From: CAYSHJ01 sp964589725
Lineage (GTDB): Bacteria > Planctomycetota > Planctomycetia > Planctomycetales > Planctomycetaceae
DNA length: 6,559 nucleotides
NCBI GenBank assembly: GCA_964589725.1
Contig: CAZPUJ010000592.1
Coordinates: 1 to 6,559 of the forward strand
Direction of reading: 5' to 3'
The notes under the pieces were generated by a model, which saw only the letters and a list, made by a program, of their open reading frames with translations, was not told where the DNA came from and did no database searches. Made by a program: the position numbers and the translations under genes. Below, piece after piece: positions 1 through 5,755 of the stretch; position 1 is the first letter of the stretch, and each line of letters opens with the position of its first letter.

Positions 1-152
1 GCCAAGGAACCGGCTTGGGACTCTCCATCAGCCACCGCATCGTGAACGACCACGGTGGCCGCCTCTCTGCCACCAGCGATGGCCCCGGCCAAGGCAGTAC
101 GTTCCGTTTGAGCCTGCCGCGCGTCGCCGCCGCGCAAAACGCCGCCGCTTGA
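1..152 (+). CDS. Sensor histidine kinase, C-terminal end only (partial)
   Basis: This is the 3' end of a gene that begins before the window. The frame from base 3 reads 49 codons to a TGA at 150-152. The peptide opens with QGTGLGLSISHRIV, the G2 glycine-rich box of the HATPase_c domain, continues with NDHGGRLSATSD, and has the G3-like GQGSTFRLSLP near the end. These are the ATP-lid and last strand of histidine kinase catalytic domains, which phosphorylate a conserved His using ATP and pass the phosphate to a response regulator. After SLP there is only a short Ala-rich tail, so no receiver domain is fused at this end. The sensor region, membrane segments and phosphorylated His lie outside the window. 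The next gene on the same strand is an NtrC-type regulator, so the two are probably a cognate pair, although 201 bases of repeat-rich DNA separate them. The family call is firm; the stimulus is unknown. Confidence 0.9.
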   Translation, partial: QGTGLGLSISHRIVNDHGGRLSATSDGPGQGSTFRLSLPRVAAAQNAAA

Positions 153-157
153 ATGAA

Positions 158-246
158 GATTGCGGATTGCGGATTGCGGATTGCGGATTGTGGACACGAC
201 GGCAATTTGGGCACCCCCATCCGCGATCCGAAATCCCAAATCCGCA
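158..246. repeat. Heptamer repeat block with inverted arm
   Basis: Bases 158-192 hold five tandem copies of a 7-mer: four exact GATTGCG units (158-164, 165-171, 172-178, 179-185) and a degenerate GATTGTG (186-192). Bases 221-246 read on the minus strand as the same motif family: TGCGGAT, TTGGGAT, TTCGGAT, CGCGG. Aligned with 161-186, this right arm matches at 22 of 26 positions, so the block could fold into a long imperfect stem with a loop of about 34 bases. It fills much of the 201-base gap between the kinase and regulator genes. I associate this 'CGGAT' heptad style with dispersed intergenic repeats of planctomycetes, but that is recollection. The remainder of the gap (247-341) shows no gene that I can support. 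Short frames across the repeat give low-complexity peptides and were not called. Confidence 0.85.
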
Positions 247-341
247 GTTGACGACCCGGCGTTGCCTCGTTTTTCCGGTTCTGTTATCACCCCGCCCCTT
301 CCACGGCACGGATCGCCGGGAAATACTCGCCGCCGGGAATC

Positions 342-346
342 GGGAG
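342..346 (+). promoter_or_regulatory. Ribosome binding site supporting a TTG start
   Basis: GGGAG lies seven bases before the TTG at 354. The same GGGAGTT core with the same seven-base gap precedes the GTG start of the helicase gene at 5756, and GAGG with a seven-base gap precedes lexA. This shared spacing supports TTG as the true start of the response regulator. The first in-frame ATG (codon 24) would remove the first strand of the receiver domain, including the acidic pocket. Confidence 0.6.
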
Positions 347-353
347 TTGCGCC

Positions 354-1766
354 TTGAGTGCCTCTTCGTGCAGTAAGCTGCGTGTGTTGTTCGTCGATGA
401 CGAACCGCTCATTCGCCAGATTATGTCGGTCGAATTGCCGGCTCGCGGTCACGATGTGACCATCGGCGACGACGGTGCCGCCGCCATCAGGGCGCTGGAA
501 AAAACGTCTTTCGACTGCGCGATCATCGATCTCCAGATGCCCGGACTGAGCGGCTGGGACGTCGTCGCGCGGATGAAAGAACTCGCTCCCGACACGCCGG
601 TGATTATCCACACCGCGTACGGCAGCATGGACGCCGCGATTCAAGCCCTCCGGCTGCAAGTTTTTGACTTCCTGCCTAAGCCATGCAGTCTGTTCGACGT
701 CGAAAAAGCGCTGCAGCGAGTCTCGGAAACGCGCACGTTGACGCACAAAGCGATCGCCCTGGAAAATCGCCTAAAGGCCGTACAAGGAGGCTCCGAACTG
801 GTCGGAGATTCCGCCTGCATGCAGCGAGTCAAACGGTTGATCGACAAGATCGCCCCGACCGACTCCAGCGTGCTGATCCTGGGTGAGACTGGCACCGGCA
901 AAGAATTGGTCGCGCGCCGCATTCATGATCGCAGCCTTCGCGCGGCCATGCCCTTTGTGGCCGTCAACTGCGGTGCGCTGCCGGAACAACTCGTCGAAAG
1001 CGAACTTTTCGGACATCGCAAAGGGGCGTTCACGGGAGCCGACGTCAGTCGCAAGGGGTTGTTGGAAGTGGCCAACGGTGGCACGCTGTTTTTCGACGAG
1101 CTGGGCGAACTCGACAAGGCCATGCAGGTCAAACTGCTGCGGTTCCTGGAATCGGGCGAGGTCCGTCGCGTCGGTGAGAACGAACCATTTCACGTCGACG
1201 TCCGCATTGTCTGTGCGACCAACCGGCCGCTTCCCGACATGATCGCCGCAGGCGCGTTTCGCGAAGACCTCTTCTTCCGCGTCAACACGATTGAGATTCC
1301 GTTGCCGGCATTGCGGCAACGCAAGGAAGACATCCCGGCTCTCGCAAAGGCGCTGATCGCTCGGCACTTGAAACGCCGCCGCGCACCCGACGGTCTGCTC
1401 ACACGCGACACGTTGAACTCGCTGACCAGCCACGACTGGCCCGGCAACGTGCGTGAGTTGGCCAATGCACTGGAACACGCCGTCATCCTCTCCGACGGCC
1501 AGTCGATCACACCCGAAGATTTGCCCGGCAGCGTCGCTCACCGGCACGTGAAGGCGCCGCTGCCCGTCGTTGCCGAGGCCAGTTCCAACGCCGTAACCGC
1601 TGCGCCGCGGACTATCGCGGATATGGAGCGAGAAATGATCCTGGCGGCGCTTGATCGCCATCAGGGAGACAAAGGCAAGGCGGCCGCGGAACTCGGCATC
1701 GCGATGAAAACGATCTACAACAAGCTGCACCAATACCAAGATGCAGCCACATCTCACGCGAGTTAA
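354..1766 (+). CDS. NtrC-family sigma-54-dependent response regulator
   Basis: A 470-residue cytoplasmic transcription activator with the complete three-part NtrC layout. Receiver domain (about 9-125): VDDE acidic pocket at Asp15-Asp16, predicted phosphoacceptor Asp59 in IIDLQMPG, Thr87, and Lys109 in LPKP. AAA+ sigma-54 interaction domain (about 148-385): Walker A GETGTGKE at 177-184, the sigma-54-contacting GAFTGA loop at 224-229, Walker B GTLFFDE at 243-249, arginine-finger region FREDLFFRV near 302-310, and sensor II WPGNVREL at 362-369. Fis-type helix-turn-helix at about 436-462 (GDKGKAAAELGIAMKTIYNKL). All key residues are present, so it should be active. By family knowledge, phosphorylation drives oligomerisation and ATP-powered opening of sigma-54 promoters. 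The start is TTG with GGGAG seven bases upstream. It probably works with the kinase ending at 152. Its target genes are not evident: I saw no convincing -24/-12 promoter in the window. Confidence 0.95.
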   Translation: MSASSCSKLRVLFVDDEPLIRQIMSVELPARGHDVTIGDDGAAAIRALEKTSFDCAIIDLQMPGLSGWDVVARMKELAPDTPVIIHTAYGSMDAAIQALRLQVFDFLPKPCSLFDVEKALQRVSETRTLTHKAIALENRLKAVQGGSELVGDSACMQRVKRLIDKIAPTDSSVLILGETGTGKELVARRIHDRSLRAAMPFVAVNCGALPEQLVESELFGHRKGAFTGADVSRKGLLEVANGGTLFFDELGELDKAMQVKLLRFLESGEVRRVGENEPFHVDVRIVCATNRPLPDMIAAGAFREDLFFRVNTIEIPLPALRQRKEDIPALAKALIARHLKRRRAPDGLLTRDTLNSLTSHDWPGNVRELANALEHAVILSDGQSITPEDLPGSVAHRHVKAPLPVVAEASSNAVTAAPRTIADMEREMILAALDRHQGDKGKAAAELGIAMKTIYNKLHQYQDAATSHAS

Positions 1767-1886
1767 TCTCCAGCATACTCTGGTGGTGCTGTGGCAGGTC
1801 GGCGGTGCTCAAGCCTTCGAGCCTTTCCGCGCCGGCCATCTAAGGAACTCCATGGCGTCGCGGAGCCTGTCGGAGAATCCAGGCCG

Positions 1887-1914
1887 TTGACTTGCAACAG
1901 CCGTATATTAGTAG
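1887..1914 (+). promoter_or_regulatory. Possible lexA promoter
   Basis: TTGACT at 1887-1892 resembles a sigma-70 -35 box. Sixteen bases later TAGTAG (1909-1914) is a weak -10 candidate, with three of six consensus matches. This would give lexA a leader of about 115 bases. The proposed -10 lies inside the perfect dyad at 1910-1921, which would suit repression by a bound protein. The -35 match is good, the -10 is poor, and planctomycete promoters are not well defined by this consensus, so this is tentative. Confidence 0.3.
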
Positions 1915-1921
1915 TTCTACT
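1910..1921. promoter_or_regulatory. Perfect 5-2-5 dyad upstream of lexA, candidate operator
   Basis: AGTAG-TT-CTACT is a perfect inverted repeat with two central bases, 116 bases before the lexA start and overlapping the possible -10 element. LexA proteins usually repress their own genes by binding a dyad near the promoter as dimers, which makes this the best autoregulatory site seen here. The exact LexA box differs between bacterial groups, and I did not match this one to a published consensus. A second 5-2-5 dyad, CCCGA-GG-TCGGG, lies at 1968-1979, and a CACGTG hexamer at 1945-1950. Those two may be chance in GC-rich DNA. Confidence 0.4.
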
Positions 1922-2037
1922 GATGTGCGGTTTTCCCAAAGCGTCACGTGTCCGTTTGAGTTGGCGTCCCGAGGTCGGGCAGCTCGCTCGGGAATTGGCC
2001 ACTCGTCGGGATGACTTCCCTTTAATGAGGACATGAG

Positions 2038-2649
2038 ATGACCAGTTTCAGCAACAAGACGGCGATCCTCACTCCACGTCAGCGTGAGATCTACGAATTC
2101 GTCAAAGACAAAATCATGAACCGCGGATACGGACCGACTGTGCGCGAGATTGGCAGTGAATTCGGCATCAAGTCGCCGAATGGCGTCATGTGTCACTTGA
2201 AGGCTCTGGAAAAGAAGGGACTGATCCTGCGCGAAGCGAACATGTCGCGAGCCATTCAGCTCTGCGACAAACCGCAACGCAAAACGGCCGTTGACTACCG
2301 CGGCCAATTTGGCCAAGGAGCCAAGCTGAAGGAGAGCAAAGAAGGTGAACAGGTCGACTTTGGCGATGTGCTCGGTTCCGGCGATCACTTCTGCTTCAAA
2401 GCGGCCGACGATTCGCTCACCGATGATGGTGTCAACAAGGGGGACTATTTGGTCTGCCGACAGCAGCAGTCCTACCGCGATGGGGACCGCGTGGTCGCCG
2501 TCGTGGATGGAAAAGAAACGGTCTTCAAGCGGCTGTTCCATGAAGGCAACCGAACCCGCCTCGAATCCAACTCGTCCGCCAAGAAGGCCACACATTCTTC
2601 CAATGTCAACGTGCTCGGGATCGTCGTCGGCGTCATCCGCAAGATCTAG
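2038..2649 (+). CDS. lexA: LexA-family repressor with altered cleavage site
   Basis: A 203-residue protein of normal LexA length (about 200). Residues 9-76 form the winged helix-turn-helix (LTPRQREIYEFVKDKI, then SPNGVMCHLKALEKKGLI), matching LexA DNA-binding domains closely. Residues 84-203 are the S24-type dimerisation/protease domain: Ser126 in DDSL matches the catalytic Ser of the usual GDSM motif, Lys164 in TVFKRLF matches the catalytic Lys, and the tail VLGIVVGVIRKI is typical. In this family, RecA filaments trigger self-cleavage of an Ala-Gly bond, releasing SOS genes. Here the equivalent site reads YRGQFGQG (87-94), putting Gln93-Gly94 at the scissile position. It may therefore cleave slowly or not at all, or act as a LexA paralogue. 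GAGG lies seven bases before the ATG. The stop is 12 bases from the stop of the opposing lipoprotein gene. The family call is firm; inducibility is uncertain. Confidence 0.88.
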   Translation: MTSFSNKTAILTPRQREIYEFVKDKIMNRGYGPTVREIGSEFGIKSPNGVMCHLKALEKKGLILREANMSRAIQLCDKPQRKTAVDYRGQFGQGAKLKESKEGEQVDFGDVLGSGDHFCFKAADDSLTDDGVNKGDYLVCRQQQSYRDGDRVVAVVDGKETVFKRLFHEGNRTRLESNSSAKKATHSSNVNVLGIVVGVIRKI

Positions 2650-2661
2650 GCTCCGGATCGA

Positions 2662-3975
2662 CTACTTTTCGGCCGCGCGTGGCGGCGAGATCAATTTTCG
2701 CAGCAGCGGCTCGATTTGTTTCACGTCGTTCGCCGTTTCAACCACGTTCCCTTGGGAAGATACCACCCAATACAGCGGCACCGACTGAATGCCGTAGTAG
2801 GTCGCGATGGGGTTGTTCCAGCCTCGTTCCCCTGGCTCGGTGCGCAGGATTGTCTGCCAGTTCAAGCCGTTGGTTTCCAGAAAAGTCTGCACGGCCGATT
2901 CGTTGTCGTCGTCGTCCAGATTGACGCCGACGACCGTCAATCGCTCAGGTTCAATTTGCGTCAGCAAGTCTTGCAGCGCCGGCAACTGACGCACGAAAGG
3001 TTGCGCCTGTGTTGTCCAACAGACCACCAGCAGCGGTTTGCCCACCAGTTCCTCGACGTTCACAAAACCGCCACCGATCGTCGGGCCGGCGAGCTTCAAC
3101 GGCTTGCCTTTGAGATTCAGCCGGCGCAGGATGGGCGTGACGCGTTCCATAGCCGGGCTTTCGGGAAACTGTTCGTGGATCATGGCGTAGCACTGAATGG
3201 CCTCCGCCGTCAGCCCGTGAAAGTCGCAACTTTGGCCGGCGGCAAGAAGCATGGGAATGGCCTGACGTTCCTCGAATGGGAAGTTCTTCGCGAACTGTCG
3301 TGCCAGCCGAGCGTACTCTTCCAGCCACTTCGGTTCTTGCCGCCCGAACCGCTGGGCATTCAGGCGCGCAAACGCGATCAACGATTGCCCCGCCTCGACC
3401 GCCGATTTGGATTTCGGATTTCGTTGGTACAGTGAACTGGCATGCTCATACAGGGCGTCGATGTGGTCGCGATCACCCGCCAAAGCCAATTGTAACTCGG
3501 CTTCCAAAAGGTGATGCACCGACAAATCGAAGATACGTTCCTTCGACTTGACGTTGTGCGTTCGAGCAATCGCCTCGGTTGCCAAGTCGACGATCTGCTG
3601 GTTCCGTTCGCGGCGTTGTTGACTCACCTTTTCCTGGTCATCCGCGTCTTGCAGCGGCCGCAATTTGATCTGAGTGATCTGCAGGTTGAACCATTCCGGA
3701 GAGTCTTTTTCCGGCTCGACGATCCGGTCATCGTCGTCCTTTTCGGCAAACGGCTTGTTTCCCGAACGGGCTATCCCCGCCGTCGGCACGACGCCCGATT
3801 GCTCCGTTGCATCCGCGAGTTGATCTCGATCCGCCGGCATCACATGGCTCGACGGGACCGTCGCCGTATTGTCCGTGGCATGGCCGTTCGAAGATGTCGA
3901 CGAATCACCACGACCACATCCGGCCAAGATTGCCGCCATTAGGAACCAGCCTGCCGACTGCCAAGGTTGTTTCAT
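2662..3975 (-). CDS. Lipoprotein with TPR-like region and TlpA/thioredoxin-like domain lacking CXXC
   Basis: A 437-residue predicted lipoprotein. The N-terminus MKQPWQSAGWFLMAAILAGC is a signal peptide ending in lipobox LAGC, with lipidation expected at Cys20. Residues 21-90 are polar, Ser/Thr- and Asp-rich, and likely a flexible linker. Residues about 93-288 look helical, with TPR-like stretches such as the one around 170-207 and AEAIQCYAMIHEQFPESP (257-274). Residues about 292-428 resemble a TlpA/AhpC-type thioredoxin fold: KPLLVVCWTT, QLPALQDLL, LTVVGVNLDDDDN, and SVPLYWVVSSQGNVV with the expected cis-Pro at 400. Where TlpA proteins carry WCxxC, this one has WTTQAQPF, so the redox pair is missing; Cys319 precedes the Trp and has no partner. 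It probably binds or scaffolds something at the cell envelope and is unlikely to be a disulfide reductase, but its role is unknown. AGGAAC lies eight bases before the ATG. It is divergent from the P450 gene and convergent with lexA. Confidence 0.85.
   Translation of the reverse strand: MKQPWQSAGWFLMAAILAGCGRGDSSTSSNGHATDNTATVPSSHVMPADRDQLADATEQSGVVPTAGIARSGNKPFAEKDDDDRIVEPEKDSPEWFNLQITQIKLRPLQDADDQEKVSQQRRERNQQIVDLATEAIARTHNVKSKERIFDLSVHHLLEAELQLALAGDRDHIDALYEHASSLYQRNPKSKSAVEAGQSLIAFARLNAQRFGRQEPKWLEEYARLARQFAKNFPFEERQAIPMLLAAGQSCDFHGLTAEAIQCYAMIHEQFPESPAMERVTPILRRLNLKGKPLKLAGPTIGGGFVNVEELVGKPLLVVCWTTQAQPFVRQLPALQDLLTQIEPERLTVVGVNLDDDDNESAVQTFLETNGLNWQTILRTEPGERGWNNPIATYYGIQSVPLYWVVSSQGNVVETANDVKQIEPLLRKLISPPRAAEK
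3403..3426. repeat. Heptad-repeat-like segment inside the lipoprotein gene
   Basis: The plus strand here reads as imperfect heptads of the same style as the block at 158-246. GGATTTCGGAT at 3409-3419 is the exact reverse complement of 226-236, and the similarity continues on one side after a one-base gap. On the coding (minus) strand it encodes residues 184-191 (QRNPKSKS), between two helices of the TPR-like region, and the frame stays open. It may be a remnant of the dispersed repeat kept as a linker, or chance similarity. Confidence 0.45.
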
Positions 3976-3997
3976 CGTCGACCGTTCCTAATCCTGA

Positions 3998-4026
3998 TTG
4001 ACATGGCGGGGTTTTAGGGAAATTCA
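3998..4026 (+). promoter_or_regulatory. Possible promoter for the P450 gene
   Basis: TTGACA at 3998-4003 is a perfect -35 hexamer in the 130-base region between the divergent lipoprotein and P450 genes. At the expected distance the sequence is AATTCA (4021-4026), a poor -10, so only half of the promoter is convincing. For the opposite gene, the minus strand offers TTGCGT and TAAAAC separated by 18 bases, which is also weak. Confidence 0.25.
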
Positions 4027-4080
4027 CTTCCTGGACGCAAGACGAAGAATTGTTGAAGTCCTCTTGCCGCAACCCCGGAA

Positions 4081-4096
4081 GAACCCTTAAAGGTTC
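4081..4096 (+). promoter_or_regulatory. Small dyad (GAACC/GGTTC) just before the P450 start
   Basis: GAACC at 4081-4085 and GGTTC at 4092-4096 form a perfect five-base stem around a six-base loop, ending nine bases before the ATG at 4106. It contains the only Shine-Dalgarno-like bases (AAAGG, 4089-4093). In mRNA it could hide the ribosome site; in DNA it could be an operator in the divergent promoter region. A stem this short may also be chance. Confidence 0.35.
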
Positions 4097-4105
4097 ACCT
4101 CCAAA

Positions 4106-5563
4106 ATGCCGGATAGAAAGTTTGTCTCGATGGATCGGCCAACGCGTGACATCAGCCAGTGGACGACAAACCCGCCGGTGACGGATAGTCGTCTGCAAGA
4201 TTTTGTGGTCGACCCGATCGCGTGCATGCGACGGCTGTTTCGCCAGCACGGTGATCTGGCGGTCCTGCGCCAAGCCGAGCAGCAGTTGGTGTTCATCTTC
4301 AGCCCCGAGCTGAACCACCACGTGTTGAGTGACACACGAACCTTTCATTCCAGGTTTTTCACCCTGCGCGGTCCGAAAGACTCGGCCCAACGGCGTCTGA
4401 CGTCCGGCCTGCTCAGCATGAATGGCGATGAGCACAAGCAGCAGCGACGTTTGGTATCCAGCCCGTTTGAGAAGCGCTCGCTTGTCCTGTATCGCGACAG
4501 CATCGAAACCTTCACGGACCGGATGTTGTCGGACTGGCAACCCGGCTGGGTGGTCGATATGTCCGCCGAGATGACCGTGCTTATGCGTAAGGTCACCAGC
4601 GCGATCTTGTTCGGTATGGATCAGTTGCAATTCGCTCTCGAAATCGGCGAGATGCTTGATCCGTGGGTCGAGATGAATCATCAACTCGGCCTCGCCGCGT
4701 TTTTGCCGACGGACGAGTTCATGCCCAACTACGAGCGGCTGCTGCAACAGGCCGAGCGTCTCGAATCGCGAATCTTTGACCTCATCCGCTGGCGGCGAAG
4801 CTGCGCCACACCCGGCAATGATCTGCTGTCGCAGCTCATTCGCGTTCATGACTTGATTCAAGGCATCACGGAAGAGCAGCTTGTCGGCCACGTGGCCTTG
4901 CTGTTCGCCGCCGCTCACATGACGTCCGCACACTCGTTGGCCTGGACGTTGTTCCTGCTGGCTCAACACCCGCAAGTCATGAGCGACCTCAACCGCGAAC
5001 TAGGTGCCGGCTTGTACGACGAACCGATCGACACCTTCGATGCAGCCAAAGGTTCGCTGCTGGATCGTGTACTCCGCGAAAGTATGCGCGTGTTGCCGGC
5101 CTCGGCGTACTCGCAGCGAGTCAACAGCGTGCCTGTCGAACTGGGTTCGCTGCAATTGCCGCGCGGCACGCCGATCATCTTCAGCCAGTTCATCACGCAT
5201 CACCGCCCCGACCTGTTTCCCCGACCCGACCACTTCGATCCCGATCGCTGGCTGACGATCACTCCGTCGCCGTATGCATATCTCCCGTTCGGAGCCGGCC
5301 CGCGTCTATGCCTCGGATCTCCGCTGGCCCTATTCACGATCAAGACCATTCTGCCGAGAATTCTCAAACGCTTCCGCCTCGCGGTCGTCGCCGGTTCCGA
5401 AATCACGGGCCAAGTCGTCTCGACGATGCTCAACCCGATCTCCGGCATCCCGATGCAGGTCGCCGCGCCCGACGGCCGTTTCGCTGCGTCGCCTGTGCGA
5501 GGTAACATCCATTCGCTGGTCGACCTACATCTCACTGCCAACGAACGCCGCGCCTCGGCGTAG
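4106..5563 (+). CDS. Cytochrome P450 (soluble)
   Basis: A 485-residue heme-thiolate protein, expected to insert one oxygen atom from O2 into an unknown substrate using electrons from redox partners not encoded here. Motifs in order: C-helix region GDEHKQQRRLVSSPF (107-121); I-helix AAAHMTS (268-274); K-helix ExxR as ESMR (325-328); the PERF-like FDPDRW (377-382); and the heme loop FGAGPRLCLG (395-404) with ligand Cys402. There is no N-terminal membrane anchor, so it should be cytoplasmic. It is somewhat longer than many bacterial P450s, with a tail of about 55 residues after the last typical strand region. The usual I-helix pattern AGx(D/E)T reads AAHMT, so the acidic residue before the Thr is replaced by Met272, while Thr273 is kept. 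The ATG follows an in-frame TAA at 4088-4090; Met9 (4130) is an alternative start with no better ribosome site. The family call is certain; the subfamily and substrate are unknown. Confidence 0.95.
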   Translation: MPDRKFVSMDRPTRDISQWTTNPPVTDSRLQDFVVDPIACMRRLFRQHGDLAVLRQAEQQLVFIFSPELNHHVLSDTRTFHSRFFTLRGPKDSAQRRLTSGLLSMNGDEHKQQRRLVSSPFEKRSLVLYRDSIETFTDRMLSDWQPGWVVDMSAEMTVLMRKVTSAILFGMDQLQFALEIGEMLDPWVEMNHQLGLAAFLPTDEFMPNYERLLQQAERLESRIFDLIRWRRSCATPGNDLLSQLIRVHDLIQGITEEQLVGHVALLFAAAHMTSAHSLAWTLFLLAQHPQVMSDLNRELGAGLYDEPIDTFDAAKGSLLDRVLRESMRVLPASAYSQRVNSVPVELGSLQLPRGTPIIFSQFITHHRPDLFPRPDHFDPDRWLTITPSPYAYLPFGAGPRLCLGSPLALFTIKTILPRILKRFRLAVVAGSEITGQVVSTMLNPISGIPMQVAAPDGRFAASPVRGNIHSLVDLHLTANERRASA

Positions 5564-5693
5564 GGGCGGCCCTGCGAGCGGAATGGCCAACGGGTGACGT
5601 CTCAGTTGGATGTCAGCAAACAGCTTGGTGCGGGCTTCGGCTGCAACAAGTTTCCATTTGACCCAACTCCTGTTCGCTCCGACGGGCACCTTC

Positions 5694-5716
5694 TATAGTC
5701 CGAATTAAAGTCCGAA
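5694..5716 (+). promoter_or_regulatory. Possible -10 element and short direct repeat before the helicase gene
   Basis: In the 192-base gap after the P450 gene, TATAGT at 5694-5699 resembles a -10 box, but no good -35 stands at the right distance (TTGACC at 5658-5663 is too far upstream). Overlapping it, AGTCCGAA occurs at 5697-5704 and again at 5709-5716, a 12-base period that is close to one helical turn. This could be a tandem protein-binding site. The rest of the gap shows no gene and no clear terminator. Confidence 0.25.
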
Positions 5717-5743
5717 GCGTCGTGAGGGAAGCGAACCGCGAAA

Positions 5744-5748
5744 GGGAG
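5744..5748 (+). promoter_or_regulatory. Ribosome binding site supporting a GTG start
   Basis: GGGAG sits seven bases before the GTG at 5756, the same motif and spacing as for the TTG at 354. It selects this GTG as the helicase start, placing the Q-motif (LTESQRAAV) at residues 5-13 as is normal for UvrD/PcrA proteins. Confidence 0.65.
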
Positions 5749-5755
5749 TTCTGTC

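Noticed and set aside
149..376. Short plus-strand open frames across the gap before the response regulator
   Set aside because: Their peptides (for example CGLRIADCGL) are direct readings of the heptamer repeat, and they run into the regulator gene out of frame. No ribosome site or family signature.
771..1757. Long minus-strand open frame opposite the response regulator
   Set aside because: It is the antisense shadow of a GC-rich gene whose sense frame has every NtrC motif; the peptide shows no recognisable domain.
1781..1796. GG-N10-GC spacing resembling a sigma-54 -24/-12 promoter
   Set aside because: Only the GG and the GCA core agree; the CAC part of the -24 box is absent, and it lies about 240 bases before lexA. 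Not convincing.
1840..2595. Minus-strand open frame of 251 codons opposite lexA
   Set aside because: It mirrors the lexA codons, has no family signature, and the sense frame is clearly LexA.
2672..2686. GCCGC-GCGTG-GCGGC hairpin as a terminator for lexA
   Set aside because: The stem is only five base pairs and no T-run follows directly (TTTT comes about ten bases later). It also lies inside the end of the opposing gene.
4095..4102. GGAGGTGA on the minus strand as a strong ribosome site for a small gene
   Set aside because: No start codon with an open frame follows at a suitable distance; the nearest frame stops after a few codons.
3905..4975. Minus-strand open frame of 356 codons opposite the P450 gene and across the divergent intergenic region
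   Set aside because: It is antisense to a complete P450 with all motifs and runs into the start of the lipoprotein gene; no domain visible.
5546..5560. CGCCG/CGGCG hairpin next to the P450 stop codon as a terminator
   Set aside because: Short stem, no T-run, and within coding sequence of high GC where such stems arise by chance.
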